A program made the translations under genes and the position numbers. Shown piece by piece: positions 1-5,720 of a stretch of 6,944 bases of DNA. The stretch's first letter is position 1. Every line of letters begins with the position of its first letter. The DNA comes from Actinomycetota bacterium (lineage in GTDB: Bacteria; Actinomycetota; Actinomycetes; Actinomycetales; Microbacteriaceae), in NCBI GenBank assembly GCA_009704605.1, contig WLDW01000042.1:1-6944 (forward strand), written 5' to 3'. The notes beneath the pieces were generated by a model. That model was not told the origin of the DNA and ran no database searches. It was given only the letters and a program-made list of their open reading frames with translations.

Positions 1-1367
1 AAGAATTCCTCATCGAGCTTCATAGCTTCTGGGTCACCAGATTTGGCAAGGGCCATTTGAGCTACGAATCTCTCGCGCTGGATTACCGGGTCCACAAGTT
101 CTGAGTAACCAGTTGCTTGCTCGTAACCGCGGATGTAGAGATCCCACTTCTCAACTACGCCTGCCTTGTCGCGGTGGTCGCGAGTAAGCGGTGAAGTGTC
201 AACTGGGAAATCCATTACAAAAGTAGGTCGAATAAGCCCTGGCTTTACAAAGTGCTCCCACAGCTCCTCGACATACTTGCCCTGAAGCGGGTGATCGATT
301 TCGATTCCCACCTTGTCGGCAATTTTCTTTAGGTCTTTCATGTCAGTAGCCGGAGTGATCTCTTCTCCAGCTGCAGCAGAGAGTGAATCAAACATCGAAA
401 CGCGATCCCATGAACCAGAGAGATCGTTTTTCTCGCCGTCTTCTAGTTCAATAACTTGGGTGCCAAAAACATCCTGCGCCGCATTTTGAATTAGCTTCTG
501 AGTTAGATCAGCCATCGTGTTGTAATCACCGTAGGCCTGGTAGGCCTCAAGCATTGCAAACTCCGGTGAGTGAGTGGAGTCAGCGCCTTCGTTTCTGAAG
601 TTGCGGTTGATTTCATAAACTCGTTCCAACCCACCAACAACAGCACGCTTCAAATAAAGCTCTGGTGCGATACGCAGGAATAGCTCAACATCGAATGCAT
701 TCATGTGTGTCTTGAAAGGCCTTGCCGATGCACCACCGTGCATTACCTGAAGCATTGGTGTTTCTACCTCTAGGTACTTGTCTTCGGTAAAGGTCTTACG
801 CATCGACTGCATGACCTGCGAGCGAATCTTGACTACTTCCCTGGCTCGGTCACGAACAATTAGGTCGATATACCTATGGCGCACACGGAACTCTTCAGAA
901 AGTTCGTTATGCATGTTTGGAAGAGGCCTAATTGTCTTTGCAGCCATCTTCCAGCTTTCAACCAAGATGCTTAGTTCACCGCGCTTGGAAGTGATTACTT
1001 CACCTTCAACAAATAGGTGATCTCCTAGATCAACCAATTCTTTGTATTGCTCGAGGGACTGCTCACCAACCTTGTCGAGACTAACCATGGCTTGGATTCG
1101 TTCGCCGTCGCCAGCTTGCAATGTGGCAAAGCAAAGTTTTCCGGTGTTGCGAGCAAAAACTACTCGACCAGAAACTGCAACTTTTTCGCCAGTTGAAACA
1201 TCAATTTCCAAGTTCGGGAACTTGTTTCTAACTTCTCCGATGGTGTGAGTGATTGGGAGTGAAACCGGGTAAGCGCTGCCCGTTTCTTGAAGTTTGTCGC
1301 GCTTAGCGAGGCGAATGGCAATCTGCTCGGGGAGGTCTTCTGCCTCGTTCTCGAGATTCTCGCTCAT
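1..1367 (-). CDS. lysS: Lysyl-tRNA synthetase, class II (3' end outside window)
   Basis: This enzyme charges tRNA-Lys with lysine, using ATP, in the cytoplasm. I translated it by hand from the ATG at 1367 and read 455 codons without a stop to the window edge; full enzymes are near 500 residues. An OB-fold anticodon-binding domain lies at about residues 60-145. The class II catalytic core follows: motif 1 around 193-206 (ending VETPML), the RPFKTHMNAFD stretch at 216-226, LRIAPELYLKR at 231-241, and motif 2 with FRNEG at 257-261, where R258 is the expected ATP-contacting arginine. GYSELVDP at 420-427 fits the actinobacterial form. Motif 3 (glycine-rich, ending in DR) must lie beyond position 1. 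The start is supported by an AGGAG ribosome site four bases upstream that overlaps the panC stop. It is the last gene visible in the operon, 7 bases after panC. Identification is secure from sequence. Confidence 0.97.
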   Translation of the reverse strand, partial: MSENLENEAEDLPEQIAIRLAKRDKLQETGSAYPVSLPITHTIGEVRNKFPNLEIDVSTGEKVAVSGRVVFARNTGKLCFATLQAGDGERIQAMVSLDKVGEQSLEQYKELVDLGDHLFVEGEVITSKRGELSILVESWKMAAKTIRPLPNMHNELSEEFRVRHRYIDLIVRDRAREVVKIRSQVMQSMRKTFTEDKYLEVETPMLQVMHGGASARPFKTHMNAFDVELFLRIAPELYLKRAVVGGLERVYEINRNFRNEGADSTHSPEFAMLEAYQAYGDYNTMADLTQKLIQNAAQDVFGTQVIELEDGEKNDLSGSWDRVSMFDSLSAAAGEEITPATDMKDLKKIADKVGIEIDHPLQGKYVEELWEHFVKPGLIRPTFVMDFPVDTSPLTRDHRDKAGVVEKWDLYIRGYEQATGYSELVDPVIQRERFVAQMALAKSGDPEAMKLDEEF

Positions 1368-1371
1368 CTTG

Positions 1372-1376
1372 CTCCT
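1372..1376 (-). promoter_or_regulatory. Shine-Dalgarno site of lysS
   Basis: The coding strand reads AGGAG, then four bases (CAAG), then the ATG of lysS at 1367. The site overlaps the TAG stop of panC (1375-1377). It is the only textbook ribosome-binding site at any junction in the window and fixes the lysS start. It suggests lysS, unlike its upstream neighbours, can recruit ribosomes independently. Confidence 0.8.
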
Positions 1377-2235
1377 AGAAAGTGATTAACCTATTGTCAA
1401 TCAGTCGAACATTGCCCACCTCTGCAGCAACAATCATCAGTGCCTGGCCCTTGAAACCATCCTCCAAAGCTTCAAAGGATTCTGGATTCACAAGCGCCAG
1501 ATAATCAAGTTTAGCCTCTGGATTTGAACTAAAGACTTTCATTGCCTCACCAAGTGCACTTGAAATTCCTTCACCGGAAGCGGCGCACTTGTGTGCTTTA
1601 TCGAGAGCCTCCGATAGTGACAGCGCAACCTGCATTTCACTCGTACTAAGCCTTTGGTTCCGGCTCGATAAAGCCAAGCCGGTGGATTCTCTAATTGTTG
1701 GACCTTCGACAAGCTGCAACTTGCTACCCCAGTCGGAGTTTTTCTCCTGTTGCAGCATCCTTCGGATCAAAAACAACTGCTGAGCGTCTTTGGCGCCAAA
1801 CACTGCAACATCGGGGCTTACGATCTCAAAAAGTCTTGCAACAACCGTGAGCATGCCATCGAAGTGTTCTTTTCTGGCCTGACCCTCGTAGAGATCTCCA
1901 ATTGGTCCAGCAGAGCGGGTGTTGACTTTGCCGTTTGGATAAATCTCTTCAACACTGGGCAAGAACAAAACATCCGCACCGGCAGATTCCAAAGCGGCAG
2001 TGTCAGCGGCTTCGTTTCTTGGGTAACGATCAAAATCCGATGCCGAATTGAACTGCAGTGGGTTTACAAATATAGAAGCAACCACAAATCCTGATTGCTT
2101 TTTGGCTATTTCAATCAATGACAAGTGACCTGCGTGAATTGCACCCATGGTTGGGACAAAAGCGATTTTCTTGCCACTTTGTCTTGCGTTAGCTAACTCA
2201 ATGCCTAGCTCAGATACGGTGCGAATAGTTTTCAT
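1375..2235 (-). CDS. panC: Pantothenate synthetase (pantoate--beta-alanine ligase)
   Basis: PanC joins pantoate and beta-alanine with ATP, through a pantoyl-adenylate, to make pantothenate, the precursor of coenzyme A. It is cytoplasmic. The 286-residue length is normal. The nucleotide-binding signature VPTMGAIHAGH is at residues 27-37, with the HxGH pair H34 and H37. VNPLQFN at 57-63 forms the pantoate pocket, FGAKDAQQL is at 146-154, RESTGLALSSRN at 182-193, and LDYLALVNP plus VRLIDN near the C-terminus are family hallmarks. Two positions differ from the common consensus: A148 where Glu or Gln is frequent (FGEKD), and T185 where Asp is usual (REpDGLA). The ATG at 2235 directly follows the TAA of the upstream Rossmann gene with no gap and in the same frame. 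No panD gene for beta-alanine supply lies next to it. Confidence 0.96.
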   Translation of the reverse strand: MKTIRTVSELGIELANARQSGKKIAFVPTMGAIHAGHLSLIEIAKKQSGFVVASIFVNPLQFNSASDFDRYPRNEAADTAALESAGADVLFLPSVEEIYPNGKVNTRSAGPIGDLYEGQARKEHFDGMLTVVARLFEIVSPDVAVFGAKDAQQLFLIRRMLQQEKNSDWGSKLQLVEGPTIRESTGLALSSRNQRLSTSEMQVALSLSEALDKAHKCAASGEGISSALGEAMKVFSSNPEAKLDYLALVNPESFEALEDGFKGQALMIVAAEVGNVRLIDNRLITF

Positions 2236-2949
2236 TTACTGATCATCCAGTAGTTCAGTTGGGTCAATGCTTCGGTGCCCCTTGGAAAGAGCTTGGTCCA
2301 CGGCGCTTTCGATAACTGGCGCAATAACAAGCGCTGGGTTTTCAACCCCTGCTTGCTCAAGTAATCCAACAGCCTGGTTCACAATCATCGCCGAGAAGTT
2401 ACTGGCAACTTCTATTGCCTCGAAGTAGCTTTCGCGCCCAGAAGCTTCGATAACTATCGGCTCGGCTCCCATTTCAATAACGAGAGCCTGAACAATCGGG
2501 AGCGCTACCTGTGGAGCGCTCACTGCAAAGAAGCTTTCTTTCATACGGCGTAGATCAAGACTTGTTCCGGTGAAATGCATCGCAGGATGAATCGCTAGTG
2601 CGATAGCACCTTGATTGGTTGCAGCTTCCAGAATCTCATGCCCATGGTTAGGCGCAAAGTGAACAACAAGTTGTCCTTTGCGCCAGGCATTTGATTCAGC
2701 CAGGCTTGCGGCAGTTGACTCTATTTCGTTGGCTACAACTGCTAGCAGCACTAAATCTGATGCTGCAAGAATGTCGTCATTCGATAAATGCTTTGCGTTT
2801 GGAAACAAGTGCTCTAGTTTGTCTTTCGAGTCCGACTGGTCTTTAGGCAAAGCTACGACCAGGTGTCCTGCTTCTTGCAAGGCTGTTGCAATTGCGATTC
2901 CAATGACATCTGCGCCCACAAGGCCGATGTTTAGTCTTCCCTGTTTCAA
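2236..2949 (-). CDS. Rossmann-like / DUF2520 domain protein
   Basis: This belongs to the actinobacterial Rossmann-like plus DUF2520 family, distantly related to the 6-phosphogluconate dehydrogenase type of NAD(P) oxidoreductases; the substrate is unknown. The N-terminal Rossmann part (about 5-125) has the loop GLVGADVIG at residues 9-17. Here D14 replaces the central glycine of the usual GAGxxG. ADLVLLAV-like strand residues follow at 63-72 (SDLVLLAVV), then VVHFAPNHG (95-103) and the family hallmark HPAMHFTGTS (121-130). The DUF2520 helical part begins near 165. The protein ends at 237, whereas relatives run to about 300, so the C-terminal helices are short or missing. Translation starts at TTG; the 4-base TTGA overlap with the DUF3180 gene and GGTGAG just upstream support it, and no other start precedes the glycine loop. 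Its place beside panC suggests a pantothenate-linked job, but this is inference. Confidence 0.85.
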   Translation of the reverse strand: MKQGRLNIGLVGADVIGIAIATALQEAGHLVVALPKDQSDSKDKLEHLFPNAKHLSNDDILAASDLVLLAVVANEIESTAASLAESNAWRKGQLVVHFAPNHGHEILEAATNQGAIALAIHPAMHFTGTSLDLRRMKESFFAVSAPQVALPIVQALVIEMGAEPIVIEASGRESYFEAIEVASNFSAMIVNQAVGLLEQAGVENPALVIAPVIESAVDQALSKGHRSIDPTELLDDQ

Positions 2950-3437
2950 TTGCTCACCATCTGATCTGTCTGGTCATTTTTGGGCTCATCGGGTAGTCGA
3001 CATATTTGTTCCGACACAATTGCTGCCACGGTTAGTACCAAGCTTGCAATCAAGCCAAAACTGTTTTGAACTAGTGCTTGAGTAAAACTAACAGGCAAAC
3101 TCAACTGGGCAATCATGGCCCCTAAATGCCAGCCCACAAACACGGAACCTGTTAGGGCACTTGCCTTTGCAAGCAGAAGAACTCGAACTGCATAAAACGG
3201 ATCAACTCTTTTGGGTCTGGGTCCTTTTGTGTATTGAGATAGCGACGACTTGTATCGCCAGATGGGAACAGAAAGTCCCAAGAGAATCAACGCGATAGCA
3301 GCAAGAGTGACCAAAAGATTCGTTGGCGAAGCTGGAACAGCCATGCCGTTTGCAACAAGCAAGCGAACGGTAAGAAAAGAAAGCACTGTAACGCCAAAGA
3401 CAACCACTAATACCTGGCTAAGTTTTGTCGGCTTCAT
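2946..3437 (-). CDS. DUF3180 family membrane protein
   Basis: This is a 163-residue membrane protein of the DUF3180 family, found in actinobacteria in this same position after folK. Its function is unknown. Four hydrophobic segments are visible at about residues 8-29, 40-60, 84-108 and 120-143. The N-terminus and the loop at 61-77 are rich in Lys and Arg, which by the positive-inside rule predicts both ends in the cytoplasm. The family hallmark is the stretch RVDPFYAVRVLLLAKASA (77-94) leading into GWHLG (102-106). The tail after 143 is hydrophilic, with CRLPDEPK. The ATG at 3437 overlaps the folK stop by 4 bases (ATGA), and its own stop overlaps the next gene's TTG start by 4 bases, so all three are probably translated in a coupled way. 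There is no signal peptide cleavage site or enzyme motif that I can see. Confidence 0.87.
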   Translation of the reverse strand: MKPTKLSQVLVVVFGVTVLSFLTVRLLVANGMAVPASPTNLLVTLAAIALILLGLSVPIWRYKSSLSQYTKGPRPKRVDPFYAVRVLLLAKASALTGSVFVGWHLGAMIAQLSLPVSFTQALVQNSFGLIASLVLTVAAIVSEQICRLPDEPKNDQTDQMVSN

Positions 3438-3931
3438 TTTTGCAACCAGACTTGGCTCTTGATTGGCTCTGCTAGTTCAGAAACTTTTCCGAATCCAACC
3501 AGCTGCGCCTCACTGTCCATAAGAGACCAAGGAACTAGAACGAACGCCCGCTCGTGAGCTCTTGGGTGTGGCAGGGTTAGGTTCTCTGATTCTTGCTTCT
3601 TGTTTTCATAAGTGATGATGTCAATATCTAGTGATCTTGATTCCCAACGGCGTTCGCGCACGCGACCGTGTGAAAGTTCAATTTCTGAAGTAGCGGCGAG
3701 AAGTTTTCGTGGGGCCAGCTTGGTGGCAATCTTGACTACACCGTTTAGGTAATTGGGTTTTGATTCATCGAGTCCAGACTCTGTTACGGCAATTGACTCA
3801 ACTAGTGGAGATTTTTCCAAGACACGAATCTTTGGATTAGCTCCAAGTTGCTCGATTGCAGAGTGAAGGGTTTCTCCGCGGTCTCCAAGATTGGAACCCA
3901 GCGCTAGAACCGCAATCTTCCAGCCAAACAT
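3434..3931 (-). CDS. folK: HPPK: 6-hydroxymethyl-7,8-dihydropterin pyrophosphokinase
   Basis: FolK moves pyrophosphate from ATP to 6-hydroxymethyl-dihydropterin, making the substrate for FolP. The 165 residues match the usual size. Visible motifs are ALGSNLGDR (10-18), PNYLNGVV (59-66) in the pterin pocket, and HGRVRERRWESRSLDIDI (88-105), where D102 and D104 are the two magnesium-binding aspartates. LPHPRAHERAFVLVPW (120-135) is the C-terminal signature with H122 and R124. The usual RWGPR is RWESR here, a mild change. The start ATG at 3931 shares one base with the folB stop (TGATG), and the gene ends in an ATGA overlap with the DUF3180 gene. It directly follows folB and folP in order of the pathway. 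I see no ribosome site upstream, so reinitiation by ribosomes finishing folB is likely. Confidence 0.96.
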   Translation of the reverse strand: MFGWKIAVLALGSNLGDRGETLHSAIEQLGANPKIRVLEKSPLVESIAVTESGLDESKPNYLNGVVKIATKLAPRKLLAATSEIELSHGRVRERRWESRSLDIDIITYENKKQESENLTLPHPRAHERAFVLVPWSLMDSEAQLVGFGKVSELAEPIKSQVWLQK

Positions 3932-4302
3932 CAGTCTGGTTTCTTGGCGCTGGCTGTCACCGCAACTGTGTCAAAGAAAAGATCTATCGGGGCATCAGGC
4001 TTGGAAACTGTGACTTTGACCTTTTTGGCCCATGGGCTGGCAGCAAATAGAACTTCATCGGCTAGTCGCTGAGAAAGCGTTTCTAATAGATTGACTGGGT
4101 TTTGTCCCACGTTTTTTGAAATGAGTTGAGCAATCTCTGCGTAGCTAACGGTGTTGGAAATGTCGTCTGTGGCAACAGCCCTCTCGCTGTCAATCCAAAT
4201 CTTTGCATCAACGATGAAGTACTGTCCGTTTTGTCTTTCGTGCTCCATGACACCATGGTGGCCAAAAATCCTCAGGCCTCTAATTTCAATTTTCTGGGTC
4301 AT
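3931..4302 (-). CDS. folB: Dihydroneopterin aldolase
   Basis: FolB cleaves 7,8-dihydroneopterin to 6-hydroxymethyl-dihydropterin and glycolaldehyde, feeding FolK. The 123 residues are typical of this small barrel-forming enzyme. Motifs seen are IRGLRIFGHHGVMEHER (7-23), including E22, NTVSYAEIA (50-58) with the conserved Y54, the LLETLSQRLAD helix (72-82) with E74, and the catalytic-lysine segment VSKPDAPI (99-106) with K101. The ATG at 4302 lies 3 bases after the folP TAG stop; a G-rich stretch (GGTGGGCAGAG) in the end of folP may serve as a weak ribosome site. The gene ends in a 1-base overlap with folK. Separate folB and folK genes are normal in actinobacteria, although fusions exist in other phyla. 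Confidence 0.95.
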   Translation of the reverse strand: MTQKIEIRGLRIFGHHGVMEHERQNGQYFIVDAKIWIDSERAVATDDISNTVSYAEIAQLISKNVGQNPVNLLETLSQRLADEVLFAASPWAKKVKVTVSKPDAPIDLFFDTVAVTASAKKPD

Positions 4303-4305
4303 GGA

Positions 4306-5169
4306 CTAACTCTGCCCACCGGTATCTTCATTTGCAACTTCGAGGGCTTCGACCACTTGAATTGCATCAAGGGTGGTCAAGACGTTGTGGACTCGAACTC
4401 CCCAAAGCTTTCGCTGTAGCAGCAGCGCTGTCAACACAGCAGTAGCCAAATCTCGCCTCTGGTTACTGACTTGTCCCTGGCTATCTGGCTCTAGAGCGCC
4501 TGCGATAAAGCGCTTCCTTGATGCTCCAACAAGAATTGGGAGATCTAGTTTTTCAAGTTCATCAAGCCTTGCAACCAAGTGCCAGTTTTGGGTTATGTCT
4601 TTTGCGAACCCGAGACCTGGATCAATAATTAGCCGGTCCCTAGAGATACCCGCATCAATAGCTTTGCTGACTCTAGCCCGAAGCTCTTTGGCAACATCGG
4701 CGGCAACCGATTCGTAGTTATTCAGAGAATCCATAGTTTCGCTGAAGCCTCGCCAGTGACTAATGATGAACTTGCAACTAAGAGGTTGCAGAACTCGAAA
4801 CATTTCTTCATCCGCCAACCCGCCAGAAACATCGTTAACAATCGTTGCTCCCGCCTGCACGGCTAAAACTGCTGTTTCGCTATTCATGGTGTCTATGCTG
4901 ATTTGGGCACGGCTTGCAACAAAGTTCTCATTGGCCATCAAAGATTTAACAACAGGGATTACCCTGGCCTGTTCTTCTTCGATTTTTACTCTCAGGGCAC
5001 CTGGCTTAGTGGATTCTCCACCCAGGTCAACAATGTTTGCACCTTGCGATACAAGTTCAAGAGCGTGAGCTAAAGCGTCATCGGCGCTTAGGAAGTCTCC
5101 GCCATCGGAGAAGGAATCTGGGGTGATGTTTACTACACCCATGATTAGTGGTCTTGAAAACGTCTTCAC
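4306..5169 (-). CDS. folP: Dihydropteroate synthase
   Basis: FolP condenses hydroxymethyl-dihydropterin pyrophosphate with p-aminobenzoate to dihydropteroate; it is the sulfonamide target. The 287-residue TIM barrel shows NITPDSFSDGG (14-24) with N14 and D18, GGESTKPG (50-57), SIDT (91-94) with pterin-binding D93, NDVSGG (112-117), SHWRG (137-141), DPGLGFAK (183-190), GASRKRF (215-221) with K219, and RVHNV (259-263) with phosphate-binding R259 and H261. Two deviations are noticed: K55 where ESTRPG normally has Arg, and N262 where RVHDV normally has Asp. The start is GTG at 5169, giving a GTGA 4-base overlap with the folE stop; the first ATG, at codon 10, would cut into the first barrel strand. 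The actinobacterial-type HWRG form and the neighbours support the primary folate enzyme, not a FolP2 paralogue. Confidence 0.97.
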   Translation of the reverse strand: MKTFSRPLIMGVVNITPDSFSDGGDFLSADDALAHALELVSQGANIVDLGGESTKPGALRVKIEEEQARVIPVVKSLMANENFVASRAQISIDTMNSETAVLAVQAGATIVNDVSGGLADEEMFRVLQPLSCKFIISHWRGFSETMDSLNNYESVAADVAKELRARVSKAIDAGISRDRLIIDPGLGFAKDITQNWHLVARLDELEKLDLPILVGASRKRFIAGALEPDSQGQVSNQRRDLATAVLTALLLQRKLWGVRVHNVLTTLDAIQVVEALEVANEDTGGQS

Positions 5170-5720
5170 TTGGAAATCAGGGCCATTATCTCTTGGCGAT
5201 CAATGGCTTGACTGTATTTGCCAAGAGCCTTCACGGTTACGGTGTTTGCCTCTGGTTGTCTAGCTCCCCTAGAAGCAACGCAGTGATGTCTTGCTTCAAT
5301 AACTACAAGCACACCTTCGGCATCTAATCCCTGCTGAATTGCTTCAGCTATTTGAGCGGTGAGGTTCTCTTGTAACTGAGGCCTGGCGGCAAGAACTTCA
5401 ACCAGTTTAGGAATGCGCCCAAGACCGACAACCCTGTCTTTGGGAAGGTAGGCAACGTGCGCCACTCCAGTGAAGGGAAGTAAGTGGTGTTCGCAAATTG
5501 AAACCAGTTCGATGTCTTTGAGAATTACTACATTGTTTTGCTCTGCTGGGAAAGAGTCTTCGAGAACCTTTAGCGGGTCAACTCCAACACCTTTGAAAAA
5601 CTCTTGATAGGCACCGGCAAATTTTTCTGGCGTAGCCTTGAGCTCCGAGCGGTTGGGGTCTTCGCCAATTGCAGTGAGTAGCTCGGTCACCGCCTTTTTA
5701 ATGCGATCTAAATCAACCAA
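5166..5720 (-). CDS. folE: GTP cyclohydrolase I
   Basis: FolE turns GTP into dihydroneopterin triphosphate and formate, the entry to folate synthesis; it acts as a cytoplasmic homodecamer with zinc. The 184 residues are a normal length. The zinc site is visible as C76 and H79 in SICEHHLLPF (74-83) and C147 in ARHHC (143-147). GRIPKLVEVLAARPQLQENLT (101-121 region) matches the conserved helix, and SRGARQPEANTVT (150-162) follows as the active-site segment. The start is TTG at 5720, immediately after the ftsH TAA and in the same frame, so no start further upstream is possible in frame. A GTG at codon 11 (5690-5688) is the main alternative, but TTG keeps the N-terminal helix seen in relatives. 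Ribosome binding would rely on the purine-rich lysine codons at the ftsH end. Confidence 0.96.
   Translation of the reverse strand: MVDLDRIKKAVTELLTAIGEDPNRSELKATPEKFAGAYQEFFKGVGVDPLKVLEDSFPAEQNNVVILKDIELVSICEHHLLPFTGVAHVAYLPKDRVVGLGRIPKLVEVLAARPQLQENLTAQIAEAIQQGLDAEGVLVVIEARHHCVASRGARQPEANTVTVKALGKYSQAIDRQEIMALISK

Noticed and set aside
778..1248. Two short plus-strand open frames (778-1020, 1042-1248)
   Set aside because: They are antisense to lysS, whose catalytic and OB-fold motifs read continuously through the region.
1750..2094. 114-codon open frame on the plus strand inside panC
   Set aside because: Complement of a well-supported panC; no motif and no ribosome site convincing enough to support a real gene.
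2678..3085. 135-codon open frame on the plus strand
   Set aside because: It lies antisense across the Rossmann gene and the DUF3180 gene, both of which have clear family motifs. Its translation has no recognisable domain.
4373..4717. 114-codon open frame on the plus strand inside folP
   Set aside because: Antisense shadow of folP, Ser/Arg-rich with no domain.
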